Shown here in pieces: positions 1 to 12,900 of a stretch of DNA of 64,000 nt. Source of the DNA: Dipetalonema caudispina. Taxonomy: Eukaryota > Nematoda > Chromadorea > Rhabditida > Onchocercidae. The DNA is taken from NCBI GenBank assembly GCA_013365325.1, contig JABVXV010000138.1, forward strand, positions 88,457-152,456, given 5' to 3'. Position numbers and translations under genes: made by a program. Position 1 is the stretch's first letter, and each line of letters begins with the position of its first letter. Below the pieces are notes generated by a model. It was not told the origin of the DNA, did not search any database, and saw nothing but the letters and a program-made list of their open reading frames with translations.

Positions 1-2888
1 CTATCAACTACATTTCATTTTTATATGCAATCAGTTGTTATTTGGTATGTATTCATCCAAACTCTAATATTTCCCTCCCTCTACTAAACCCTTCCCATCT
101 CATTTTCCTGTTATTTCGACTTTTTATTAAATTTCTGGATAAAAATGATAAAAAGTTCGTTTTATTTATTATTTCTTTCAATGAAAAGTTTACATAATAA
201 TAATGGATTACATAGAGAAGAATGAGTGATTGGAAAAGTTTGGAACTTTCACTGGAAATAATTAAGATTGTATTCCAGTTCAGGGAGAATTTTTAGCGAT
301 TATCTAAATCAGTAAAGTATCTGAACAATATGAATTATCCGGGTAAATTGAGAAACGGGAATGAGAGCTGAAAAGCTAAGAGATGCTATGAAGATGAATG
401 GCAAGACATCGAACTACTGTCAAAATTTTAAAATAATACTCAATCCGACATATACCCATCGTTTATACTTTTATCAATTTCAGTATCATAAGAAAATCCA
501 CCATTTGAATTGCCATAATATATAGAACTCAATTTCGATTCAATTTCAACTAAATAAAAGACTTCAAAATATTTTATTTTCTTTAAACACATATTTTAAA
601 TCTTCAATTCACTATTTTCTTGTAGATAATGACTTACTCTGTTTTATATTTTTATACATTTCCAAAAGAAAAAAAAGAGAAACGTTGGAATGAAATACAA
701 AGCTAAACAATAGTACCTCAAACAATACCATTTATCAGCAAACAAAAGTAATTTGTGCATCATTTATTTAAATATTACAACTATCACTGAGCAAAAGTTT
801 TCACTACTTTAGGCAACTCATTACGATAGCTAATTATGAGCAAGAAGTAATTAAAATATAGTTTTTAAAAAGCAAAACAAAATAGGAAACGAACAGGAAC
901 CGGTTGATATTGCAAAAATGTCATTATTACTCTTTTCCACCTTTTTTAACATCCGAAATGTCGTGTGAAATTTTCAAAGCGTATGACACGTAAAAATGTT
1001 TAATTTGCCGACATTCTCATTCGACATCTTTATGATGTGCATAATTATTACCAAGTTACGCATCAGTAACTGCAAAATACTTCTTCGATTATCACTTATC
1101 TCTTCCTTCTCTATTTCATCTTAGTCTTGCTAGTACTGAAATAGTTAAAGATATTAATGCAAATTATTATTCATATCCGGAAGCATGCGCATTTCTATCA
1201 GGTCAGGTAGTTAATTCATTTTTACAGTCGTAATTTAATGTGTCGATCTGCTCTAACCTTTACCATTGTTTCTTTATTTCATTTCAATTAAACAGAATAG
1301 TCTAGTAAATAGAAAGTCATTTGTCACTTCTTGGAAATTATGGCGTTTTAACAAAATCGACTTTTTTCTCGCCCTTTTATATAATGCAACAGCAGTATAT
1401 TACTCTTGGCATTGCAAATAACTAAAAGGATAGCAATGATAATATATGGATAGGTTGGCTTACTGTAGAAACAAGAACTTCATTTTTGTATGCTTTATCC
1501 TAGGTAGAAAGATGCACTCGAATTCCTGAAAAGATCGATGAACAAATAAACGGAAGATGAATCGTTACATTGAGTTTCACAATTCTTCAAATGATGAGAA
1601 AAGGTACACTTTTGAATCAGTAAGAATACTTTTATACTGCACTTCCCTTACTGATTTGTAATGCGGAAGGTAATAATTATGACTAGTTAACAGTCAACAT
1701 CAAGCATTCCCAATACAACTTTTTTATATTAAATGATGGAGATGAAGCTCCAAGTCAGTCTGATATTGTTAGCATATTTGGAAAATCAATTTGAGGCTAA
1801 TTGAATTTCTCCTTTTCCTTTGATATATCTATGAACAGAAAGTAACACCTCTATCTTTAATCTCGGGGTATTATATAGGTATGTCATTAGTATTCCACAG
1901 TTTCTGCTGAAATAATGCAATTAAGTCTTAGAATATTTATGGCATCGACCGATCAGCTTTGAAAATTATACTGCCATCTTATTCTGCTACAAAGCAGTCG
2001 CTGCTAAGAAATGCTTCGAAATGTGCTATGCAACTTCTTAATCTGTTTCGAAATTTTTGTTGGAACTTGGACTTGAAATTGAACACTTACCTAAATCTGT
2101 CGATGTGATGTTTGAAATTTAAATTTCATGCGGTGGTGGTCATCGTACTTCTCACGAGTCTATACCAGTAAGCCAAACATAAGCCAACAGATGTAGAAAT
2201 AATGAAAAAGTCGGACTTTGGAAACTGCTGTCATCCATAAGTTTCACGCGAAAAGCACCAGTAGCTCACTAAAGCTGTGGAATTCGGAAAAAGGAACTTT
2301 GACTTCAATTTATAGCATGCAGAAGATGGAAAAAGACATCCACCCCAATCAAACAGATAGTTAGCATGGCTTTTCAGGCTTAAACAACTTTATTACAGCT
2401 GCTAGAGATCAATTATACCATGTTAGACAAAATAGCCCATTAAAAGATAAGATTCCAGAAATTGACTTCTCTCTAGTCTTCATTCAAAATCCACAGTAAA
2501 AATAAAACACGAAATCGTGTAAAAATTGCTTGATCTGAGCTACAGAAAAATGTTTATGCATTGTTCAATAAAAAAACCGGGTTGAGCCTTTTAAAAACAA
2601 TTAAAGAGTAACAAAAAACTTTTCATGGATTATTGCGAACATAAATTCGGAGAGAAAAAGAGATCGTAACATATGGGAGAACAGATGAAAAGAAATAGTA
2701 CAAATAAAACGAACAGTAAAAAAAAAACGCAGAACGGGCAACAATAAACTTTGGGCAAGGTTTAACTTTGCACAGTAGGAAAAAATCTCAAAAAAGAAAG
2801 AAAAGAAGCTCAAACTAGAGGTCATAACTAATTGGATGGCCAGTTGTTACCATCAACGTATCAGAATCTCCTCTCTACCGTATTATCT
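1..2888. other. AT-rich intergenic DNA, no gene recognised
   Basis: I see no exon with both splice signals and protein-like coding potential on either strand. The longest open frame here (2601-2825, minus) is rich in Ser, Phe and Leu and looks like translated pyrimidine-rich DNA. The right end is the region downstream of the RING gene. Confidence 0.5.
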
Positions 2889-3992
2889 TCACGGCTTCAT
2901 CATCAGTATATCCTTCAAAGCTTTATTCTCTCGCATTAGCTCCAAGTATTTTTTCTTCAGCTCATAATTTTCCTTTTTCAATTTCAACTTTTCAACCGCC
3001 GAATCCAGTTCCTTCTTCTCCAGCGCCATATTATCCGTATAAGCTTTATGCAACTAAAGATGTGATTTAGGATTTTAAATTCATGGAAGCTCGAACTGTG
3101 TTTTTTCTCTGCTCTCATTTAAAAAATTTACTTTTACTAAAGCGATTGCACTTCTACCTGTTGGATTTCTGCCTCACATTACAAATAACAATCGACAAAG
3201 AGAGAAACAAATCCAAGGATTATTCACTGACAGTAATTACGTTTCACAATTCTCCACTTTTTTTCAATCAAAAATTTTGAAAACAGCCTGATTTCAAACA
3301 ATTTTAAGAGACGATGAGTAATACCTTTCGCAGAACGACACGGTAATTCTCCATCTTTTTCGCGGCATCTGAAGTACTACCCGAAGCGCCATCGGAATGA
3401 AGCTGCGACACAATATCCCCCATCTCCGATGGACGGTGACATTCAGGACAAGAAGACCAACCCTAAAATTAAAAAAAAATTGACCAGATTCCACACAAAT
3501 TCTAACAGTAACTCACCAAAAATGAAAGGAAGGATCACCTATGTATAATTAAAGAACTTCCTTTTCCTGACTAGGACTTTTGGCTTGTTTTCATCAAATT
3601 ATTCGTCCCTCCAGCTCTTATTTTACATAAATATGTTATACCGAAATCTTGAGACAAATACGAGAAGGCTCACATATAAGAAGAAGTACATGATGCACAT
3701 GAAGTGAAACAGATGTCCACAATGAAGAGCTGAAATATCCTCCGGGGAAATACTTTCCGAACAAATCGCACAACATACATTAAATCTGCAATACATCCAG
3801 CGGTGTCATTAGCTTTTAATTTTCAGCTTGAAATTTATACCTCAAACATTGCAAAATCAAAACTTGAAATCCAAAGTCAGAAGTACTACTGCGATAGTCT
3901 GCACAACTTTGGTCGTGAAAAAAGAAAAACCTTTTTGCACTAGATCCACCCGGTGTATTCGATGAGCTCGAATTAACAGATCCACCTACCAT
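2889..3992 (-). CDS. RING-H2 finger plus coiled-coil protein, TRAIP-like E3 ubiquitin ligase
   Basis: Four exons on the minus strand: 3992-3841, 3785-3674, 3462-3325 and 3053-2889 (stop TGA 2891-2889), giving 188 residues with consistent phases. Residues ~54-92 form a RING-H2: CAIC, then HCGHLFHFMC, then CPEC, so the zinc ligands are C3H2C3. The last exon is a charged coiled coil (KKELDSAVEKLKLKKENYEL). TRAIP proteins have the same order, an N-terminal RING-H2 followed by a coiled coil, and act as nuclear E3 ligases in replication-stress and mitotic replisome disassembly. That role is inferred from architecture only. The protein is much shorter than vertebrate TRAIP. The start ATG lies 9 nt after an acceptor-like CTAG (4003-4002), a possible trans-splice site. 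Exon 1 has a second in-phase donor at 3931/3930 that would remove 30 residues, including FFFFH, and place the RING closer to the N terminus. Another RING-H2 family cannot be excluded. Confidence 0.68.
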
Positions 3993-4390
3993 GATGAAGA
4001 GCTAGTTGATTAACTAAGTTGACTGAAATGAAAATGATCAGTAAGTGAAATTAAAAACAAAATAAGATCCTTAAAAGATTAAATTAACCAAAATGAAAAT
4101 GAATCCCATCGCTCTTGTAACCAAAAACTTACAAATTTCTAGACCTAACAGCACAAACAGACAGATACAATAATCTACAAAACTTGATCCTCTTTTCCGA
4201 CTGTTTGAGGCAGATTTTTACTTTCCTGAATTGCCTGTGATGACAAAGACAAGGTCATAACATGGTACATAGTTGTGATGTTTTGATTGCATTCCCTTCC
4301 CCAAAATGAGCCATAATACACTTCTTACCTGACAATATGCTTTTAAAAAGTACTACCTTCCTCTCTTTCACGTGCTTTTAAGGAGTAATA

Positions 4391-4440
4391 CTTTCCTCTC
4401 TCTCTCCCTCTCTCTCCCACTTCCTCTCATCCTCTCTCTT
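4391..4440. repeat. CT-rich microsatellite
   Basis: Imperfect (CT)n tract with CCT and CCCAC interruptions, lying just before a TATAAAAG on the plus strand. Confidence 0.8.
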
Positions 4441-4609
4441 TAATTCTATAAAAGCCAACCCACGTACAGAGAGTTTGAAAACAGCAATAAACCGAGTATA
4501 TTTCCGAAATCTTCAAATTAAATTAAATGAAATACTAAAAGTAATCTCCGGCTAAGATTAAATATTGATACTACGTCAACGAATGGAAACTAAACGACAA
4601 GATGACTAG

Positions 4610-5000
4610 AACTGCATTTCTCAACCGGAAAACCGATCTACCGAGCTGAATGATCCGACAAACTTCCAATAAATTTGGTGCCACCCTATCCAAAAGACCA
4701 AAACGTACAGACATTGGTCGCTGCATGTGGATGATGGTTGTTACCACCTTGTCTGAAAAGCCAATGGTATGCCATGCCCAATATGTTTCCGGCAATGCTG
4801 GCAACATCTTGCCTGCAAAACCAATCTGCTGAACCGGAGTCCTTCTTCCGACATCTTGACATTGCCCTGTTTGAAAAGCCAACATACTGGTCATGCCCAG
4901 CATATTGAACTGGAATTCATTTTCCAGCATCCCGATACTATCCTGTTTGGAAAACCAACATACTATCACATTCAATACATTGAACCGGATTGCTAATTTC
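4610..5000. repeat. Degenerate minisatellite, period about 58-76 bp
   Basis: At least four and probably five diverged units share a core resembling CTGTTTGAAAAGCCAACATA. Cores start near 4688, 4748, 4809, 4867 and 4943. Unit length varies, and each unit ends in a looser block with TTCCGGCA or TTCCAGCA. Base composition is less AT-rich than the neighbours. Long open frames run on both strands (minus 4975-4571, plus 4769-4996), which is what stop-poor tandem repeats give. I do not call a protein here. Confidence 0.55.
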
Positions 5001-6056
5001 CGGCAAAGCTAGCAACACCCCAACGGAAAAACTGGCAAACCTAAAAAACTCCACCTGTCCCCAAGTTACCCACCGCCTCACAGCCAATCAATACGCAAAA
5101 ATGCCGGCTCAACGATCCATTCCAGGACGAAAGCTTCCCACCTCAAAAAATTTTTTACTTTGTCACGTACGCCAATATTTAAATGTGATTGGTCCTAGCA
5201 CGAAAATATGCTCACTGTGCTATTTGTGTGTTTTTTGTCTGATATTCGGTTGTGCAGGACGATCCGGTCAGTTGTGAAATTGTTTTCTGTTTCATTGGGA
5301 GGTCCGGAAGGACTTGATTTCATTGAGAAGTATTTCATCCTACCCGGAAGTAACAAAATGAGAAGATGTAAGAAAGCGAGTGATTTAAAAGGAACGAGCT
5401 GGAAGATCAGAGTTAGCTTTTCTTAATTTCGAAATTTCTTCCGGAAAACTAGTTTTGTGGATGTAGAATATTTGCGTGGATATCTTTCCAGTTGTACGGT
5501 TTTCATCATATCCGAAATGTGAGGAATTCATAACATACTGGGAATTTTAATTTTTTCGCCGCCCATCAATATTTGTGCTTTCAAGACTACTCATGATGAT
5601 CAGGAATGTTCATTCGTTCTGTGCGGTCTCTCTTTAGTTCATGCGTATGACACATAGCTTATAAGATGTTTCTAGTCCGGTTAGGATGCAAGTCTTTTCA
5701 TTTTCTTCCAAATTAATACTAAAGATCCACGGATAATAGGAGGTGACGTTTACTGGGTAGAGTCTTACTAAAGATTGGTGTATAATTGGTGAAGTTTTAG
5801 CGACGCGAAGCTTTTCAAAGATTCCTGCGGTTTTTTGTTCCGTAACATGCCCTACTATCGGTATTTTGAGATGAAATTCACATACATTCTATTATCGAAG
5901 AAATGTGTGGTGTGCGGCTCAAATTTGCGTTTTAGATATATGTCACACGTTAATTTTTTGGGTATTCTGGATGACTCGCGAATAATTTATTATGTGTTAT
6001 TTGTATTTTTTATGCATATCAGCTTTTTCGTTAATATATTTTTCTTCCTTACAGAA

Positions 6057-7414
6057 ATGCATGGACTACTGTCACTTAGCGTGCGCCCAATACATATTCA
6101 AAGAGTAACCGCTTTGAAAGTAATTCGTTATTTCTCCAAAACTACTATACCACTTCGATGTAAGGTTGAAATCGGTAAAGAAGCGAAAAGTTTGGTTGAG
6201 AAAGCAGCGAGGAAGGCGGATCCCTTTTCTGCTGCACAAAATGAACCAACCACGAAGTTCGTTGCTATTTATTAATTTGATGGAGGGAGTTTATGGAATG
6301 AAAATTTTGATTTTACTTTAGTTTTTTTGTTTTTCAGCTTCAGCCATCATATGGGCTTTCATGGCTTCGAATTGTACCCTATTCAAGGTCAAGTAATTGT
6401 ATGGGCTATTGTACTTGTACTTATAGCCTATTATGCCTCTGCAAAAATTGAAATCGTCATTGATCGAAGTAATTGTCATCATTTTTTACCTTTTAATTAT
6501 AGAAAATCATATATTGTAGTCACAGTTTATCGCCTTCTTATACTTTGAGTTCTTAGGAGCGCGAGAATGCCAGGACCTCAGAATGAATTACAAAAACAAA
6601 GTTAAACGGTTCCGAAGTGTGGCTGTACTAGTAACTAACTAATTCACTACTTTTATGATGAGGATTTTCCAACCCTAGAATCCCGGAAAGGTAACATCTA
6701 CAAGTGCTTTTCAGCGTTCTGCTCAGTCCTAAAATAGGGCACAGTATCGAAACTTTAAAAAAGGAAAGAAGTTTTAACTGTGATTAAGAGCCAGTTCTGC
6801 GTTTATGGCTTGATATTTAAAGCGTAAGAAAAGTAGAATTTCGATATTTTTATCAAATTTTAACGATGTAGAGGAGTAGTACCTTCTTTAGTATGTTGAA
6901 ACTGTGCATCTATTTAAAATAGGTGTCATCACCGTCACATTATAAGGACTTTCAATTTTTGAGGCTACAAGAACGCTCCATTCACTTGGGCTACAATGAA
7001 AGATCGCGATCGTGATTACGTTGCTTTCGGGTAAAAATTTCAAAAATAAATTAGTCGCTCATTGGACTTTTCAAGATTCATTGCTGTTCATTGATTTGAA
7101 AATTTTACTTTATGTGAATTATTCTGAATGTGGTAACAGTGGTCTAGGTTGTGACCAATGAGTGTTAAGACTGTGGCATTTATTTGTTAGATATTTCTAC
7201 GTGTTTGAAGAATCAGTCCTCCCTTTGTTTTAACGAGGCTTTTTGACAATGTATCGGAACTTAACCTTTTTATACGAAATATATGTAGTAGTTTTTCGAA
7301 TGGAATAATTTTTGCAGTTTCGAACCAAAACCAGCAATACCACGTTTGGATCTGATGGAAACACTGCAAGAAGAAATGATTGAGGAAGCAAGAAGACGTG
7401 GTACTCGTAAGTAA
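6057..7414 (+). CDS. Putative mitochondrial single-pass membrane protein, unknown family
   Basis: Four exons on the plus strand: 6057-6256, 6338-6468, 6964-7030 and 7318-7414 (stop TAA 7412-7414), giving 164 residues. Phases 2, 1 and 2 match exactly across all three introns, which is good evidence that the model is right. The N terminus is basic and hydroxylated (VIRYFSKTTIPLRCK), like a mitochondrial targeting sequence. One membrane segment follows at about residues 83-99 (VIVWAIVLVLIAYYASA). The C terminus is charged, with a WATMKDRDRDY stretch and a final helix (METLQEEMIEEARRRG). Size and layout resemble accessory subunits or assembly factors of respiratory complexes, but I do not recognise the family. 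The ATG lies 2 nt after a strong acceptor (TTTCTTCCTTACAG, ending 6054), a probable SL trans-splice site, so no upstream coding exon is needed. Confidence 0.72.
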
Positions 7415-7473
7415 ATCGAGAGTTTACATAGCCAGCTTTTTCTTCCAGTATCTATCATAATATTTTGACTTAT

Positions 7474-7479
7474 AATAAA
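7474..7479 (+). terminator. Polyadenylation signal AATAAA
   Basis: Canonical AATAAA 60 nt after the stop of the four-exon mitochondrial-protein gene. It is the first such hexamer downstream. Confidence 0.5.
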
Positions 7480-9956
7480 TGATGCAGTGGAGAGCAGTAA
7501 TTGTCGTATTTAATGGTAAATTATGCGCAGAATCTTATAATCTTACGATCCATTTCATCTAGTTTCATGTATTATTCCTCGTAACTCTTGTCATTCTGGA
7601 TTTTAGAAGAAAAACAAATACAACCCAAACTTTCCAGGAAAGTTTTTGATGAGAATTTTAGAAGTGTGCGTTTTTTTGGTCGGATTTTTCAAAGAAGTAT
7701 AGCGCGTGGATTTTTTATCTCTACAATAGAATATTGTTTTGGATAATGCCATCAAAGTTGTTTATCGTCTGCAATCCAGAAGCTGCTTGTACCTTAATTT
7801 GTTCAGTATGCTGTGACTCTGCTGAGTAGTTTCTCCAGCTTGTCATGCTTAATCTCTCTATAACTTTTCATTTCATTAGCTGGAATTTATGGTTCATGTT
7901 TTCACCTCCCTTTGTCTTGAAATTACTTTTTCACAGTAGATTAATGTAAATTTTGCTGATCTGTTTCAGCAAAGTATTTTTGAAAATCTACAAAAAAAAA
8001 TGCTTCAGAAGACATTTTGTTTTGCTTTTTAAAGTAATGCAGAAATCTGGAGATCAAAAGCGCATTTTGACAAATGTTTATTTTTTATGTTTTTGTATTT
8101 TATGGTTGTCCTCTCCTTTTTTCTTCTGCTAAAAAATTGAAATTTTGTTAATTTGAAAAGCATTCACAATGTTTCTGACGTTATGCGCGTGTTGCCTTAT
8201 TTCCTAACGAAAATATTTTATAACATTATTCTATACTTTTTTCATTCGCTTTTTTAGTGTTACGAAATTTATTGTACATCATATAAACATCCTACACTCA
8301 TAAACCATGTCTATGCTAATTTTAAACAACGGTAGACTTTTATGCGAAATGGCGAAGAGTAAATGTAAGTCGCGCCAACTTTTCCAGTTGAAGAAATCCT
8401 GCGATTGCAACGATTATGTGCTTCCTTTTTCAGAACATATATTGTTTCATATGAAGAAGTTAGTGGATTTTCGATGTCTGATTTGTTTGTTGCAGTGAAC
8501 TTTATCATATATGCTATGTAAATAGAAACGTCAAAAATCTTGGATACATTGAACATAGAGAAAAACGGAGAGAAAGCACTCCAGTTTTGGTAATGCAATG
8601 CGTTTGTACCCAGGCCATAAGTCATTTACCTTCTGTGATATGTTGTAGCGATTAATGCAGAACAAGATTAAAAAGGACAAATCATTTAAAATTCTTGATT
8701 GATGTAAATAGAGTTCGAGTTGTCCTTGGTAATGGTCTCACTATGGGGTGATGGGAAATAATGAGAATTTGTGTTGATGAAGCGAAGCGATCTCGATTTC
8801 ACAATGCTGTGGAATACATCACTTCTGTTTGTAAGATTAACACTCAATTATTGCGTAATTAAAATTTCAGTCTATTATTAAACGATTACACACATCTTCA
8901 TTAGAGAATGTTGAAAGAGAAATGAAAAAAGATTCAACCACCAAATACTGGCATTTCTATTTAAAACGTTGAGATCTCAGCATGGACGGAAGTTAATTTG
9001 CAATGAAATGTGCTTTCTTTTCGTTTAGGAAGGCAGGAAAGAAGCTTACATTGGATGCATTTCTCATATAACTCAAAATGTGAGGATAATGAATAGTTAT
9101 CACGCTATGTTACCGCAGCAGTTCTGCGAAACGATTCTATACATACATGAATATCATTTTATGAGTTATCCTTTTTCCAGTCAAAAATTTCTTCTTTGGA
9201 ATTAAATTAAACTGTGAGCAAATCTTTTTCTGATTAATATCTATGTTTGAAATTTCAATATTTTTGATTGAACAATAAATCTCTATTTGATCCTATAATC
9301 GAATATCACCAGTTGCTTGTTGGTTAACCAGTGGTAAAGAAATGTGATCTGCAAAAATTAGAATCCAGAAGTTTTATTGTTTTGGAGCGTGAACAACAGG
9401 CTTTTGAATTTAATCTTGCAATCAATTGTTTTTATCACCGCTGATCTTTGAAATTTTCTCTATTTAAATCGGAAATTTTGCAAATTTTAAAATTTTATTT
9501 CCGCATGTGCAGCAAACTGATATGTATATCTATAAAATTTTTCAAAATTTTAGAAAAGAAACTGCAATAATCGTTGAAATTACTTGTTTACTGACTAATT
9601 TTTTCTCATATTAATAACTTGTTTGGACAAAACGTCATGATACATTGATTCTTTCCGTCATCTTATCACTCAGTTTTGGTGTCAAATATTTTCAATTTAC
9701 TGTTTTTCCATTAACTAAGCATGTTGAACGATCCGCTCACTTTTTCGCAACTTCTACAATTTTTTTTTTTTTTTTTTATAAATGCATAATGGCATGGAAA
9801 TGATCGTTGTTAATGCACTGATTGTAAAAAATTTGAGAATTTCTGACTTTCTCTTGAAATTTGAAGTTAATATGTTATAACAGTTAGATTATAACTTCGT
9901 TAGTTAATTGTTTGGTTAAGATAAGGTAAGGTAGAATATAGAAGGATGCCAAGTAT

Positions 9957-9988
9957 ATTCTTTTCACTTGCAAACAAGTGAAAAGAAT
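9957..9988. repeat. Perfect inverted repeat, 14-bp arms
   Basis: ATTCTTTTCACTTG is followed by CAAA and then its exact reverse complement. It is too short for a normal miRNA precursor. It could be a protein-binding palindrome or a chance cruciform. Confidence 0.8.
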
Positions 9989-12900
9989 GCTGTTACACAG
10001 TGATCGGCAAAGAACAGGTGATACGGATTGTCAAGAGTCAAATAAATAGATTGTTAGCCAAATGTTAGTAGGGATTAAGAGAGAATCGAATCACTAATTC
10101 TTCATTACTTAAGATCGGCTGCAGTTCCAGTGTAGCGAAAGAAAGCCGTCAACCACGAGCCATAACTTGATTGTAACTAACGTGTTAAGTAAAGTATAAA
10201 ATATACGGTATTTTGCAATCAATGAAATTCAATGAATTCTGAAATTTCATCTTTTACACTTGACATTACTTAAATTTGAGCTGAAATTCGTTCATATCTT
10301 GTTGAACTTAACAGTCAAATCATCTTTTCCCATTTATCCATGCATCATTTACTTGGCTTATTTGTAATAATTAATGGAAAAAATTATCCTTATCTAGCCA
10401 AACTCGATAATCAGCAATTTTATCAAAATTTGAAGTGAAAGGTAAGAGATATATGGATTCGAAAAACTGTAGGAACTTTTGAAGGTTAGGAAAGAGAAAT
10501 GGATGACAATTGTTACGGTTTTCAAATAGAGAATGTAATTTTGCAATCAATCAAACCTTCAACACGTGATCTTTTCGAGATGGAAAGGATGTAAGAATGA
10601 GAAAGAAAAGGGCAAATAAAGGCAGAGAGTGGAAAAGTTGACAATTTTATTTGTGACTGGTAAAAATTTGTGGTGAGTATGAGTGAAGAAGAGAGGGAAA
10701 GAGAGAAAAAATAAGAGTATATTATATTGAAAGAAATCAATAAGATTTTTGGGAATTAAGTGTTGAATAAATTGAGAAATTTTTTAAAATATTGTATTTA
10801 TGAGGATGTTTGCTTGCTTGTTTGCAAGAAGGAAAATGATTGACAGAGGATATTGGGAATGAAATGGAAAACAAATTCTTACGACATCGCAATGCATTGA
10901 CGACCAAATTGTTGCTTAGATGGCACAGAATGATAGTTGTATTCAAAAATCGAGAGACTTATTATCTGTCATTTACAATTAATTATTATTATTTTATCAA
11001 CTCAAAATTATTTATAATAAATGAACGACAAATATTTCTGGGTTCATATTTGTATAACAAAATAAGATGATATATGATGTTGATAGAATTGGTTATTATT
11101 TCAATATTTGAACATAAAATTATGGATGATGGCATTTACATATTATTACAGATGATGAATAGCATTGGTAAGTTTTGATGAGCAATAATGGCATCTGTTG
11201 GTTGAACTTTGTTTCAAACAAATTCCTCAATTCATCTGATATTTTGCTTTCATTTCACTTATCATTCATTCGCTGTTTGCCTTGTCAAAAGTACCCATAC
11301 CACTAAATCTTTATTCACTTCTTCCATTGTTCTACAATTTTTGTTTCTCCATTTTTCGTTTTTTGTCTTTTTTTTTTTATTTTATATATTTTCTTTCTCA
11401 ATATTTTTTTAACCAAACATTCCAGTCATTTACTTCATTCATGAGAAATATTATAATCTTTTCGTAATTTAACTTTTCTGCTACTATTTACTCATTGTTT
11501 GCTGGAAATGATGATCGTTTTTGTCTATTTGCGCGTAATTTTCTTGGGTCCGATTATTTACTTTGTTTATTTAGATGAAATACAACAGCAAAATGTTGTA
11601 TTACTGTTCTTTCGTCCTCATTCTCCTTATCTTATCCTCTTCTCTTTCTCAAAAAACTAGCTATATCATATTATTTCCCGTTTGCGTGTTTTAAATTTTC
11701 ATTTTTTTTTTTTTTGGAAAAATTCCCTGAGATAGGCTATTACAAAAAATATAACAAATTTTCAAATTTTGTTAGTTTTATTATAATATAAAAGCTAATG
11801 AATTTCATTCAATTTTGTTTAAATATGTTATTAGCAAGAAATGAGGTTCATTTATTCTTCTTGTAAAATATAAGCATTATGAACTGGGAAATCTTTTTGG
11901 AGCAAAGATGACATATTCAAAAAATCGAACTTTTAATATCAATATGGTAATTGGTTGGTTCAATTGAATAATTAACTAACTATTAATCACTTGGTTGATT
12001 GTTTGATTGATTTATTGTAGAAAGAATCAATTGGAAAACATTCTAAGATGACTTAATTTCGATTAAAAAGATTGGTTAGAAGTAGAATGTGAAAAAAGTG
12101 GAATAGAAGGAACTTCGCACTTGATTCTAAAATATTTCCTGCATGTATCCATCTGAAAAGTTTGTCACGTTTGAAACGAGAATTACTGGCAGGAATACTT
12201 TTTTCTTTTATGGCCTTTTGTTTGGAATTAGAAAAATGAGTGAGAAATAAATTTGAAAATTTTAGAATGCCTTGATTACAAACACCGTTTGAATTATCCG
12301 ATAATTTGGGCCGCACAATGTGTTCTAAACGATTTGATCATGACTGGGTTCCATGAAAACATCGGTTTTCAGACTTTTCCGTCGGATATCTCACAGATTA
12401 GCGTGTCACATCTTGATCGATGAGGATGTAACTTTGTTCTCGCAACAGGGTTGAAATTTTTTGTTCATCTAAATTTTGACATGCTTCAATATTGCACTAC
12501 TATAATTATTACTTTTGCACCATGATAGCATTAGGTTGAATTTTCCGGATGACTTGTTTTTATGGTCGATATAAAACTGAAATGTAACATTGAAGTCAAA
12601 TTTTGGAATTAAGCACATGTAATTGAATTTTATGCTTAAATTTTAATATAATTATATGCCTTCGTTTCGTTAGCAATAATAATAACATGCGGATGAATTT
12701 ATGAAAGGAGAAAAATAAAAACATAAAAATTGATTTATGGTATCATACAAAGTAAACGGAGTTTTTATTTTTATTGAAAATATCGCAGACAACACTTTCT
12801 ATTGTATGTAATACTGAAAATTATACAATAAAATTCTATCCGTTCAGTCCGATGCATTTGAAATAATAGTTCCTATTTGAAATATATCGATGTTTCGATG

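Larger units (their letters stand above)
3993..6056. other. Divergent intergenic region between the RING gene and the mitochondrial-protein gene
   Basis: About 2 kb separates two divergently oriented genes. It holds a CT-rich tract (4391-4440), a TATAAAAG at about 4447, a degenerate minisatellite (about 4610-5000), a CCAAT in plus orientation near 5083 and an ATTGG near 5188. I found no convincing coding exon. Promoters for both flanking genes probably lie here. Confidence 0.4.

Noticed and set aside
5835..6275. Longer plus-strand frame covering the first exon of the mitochondrial-protein gene
   Set aside because: Its upstream part ends in a clear 3' acceptor at 6054, so the in-frame ATG at 6057 is the better start.
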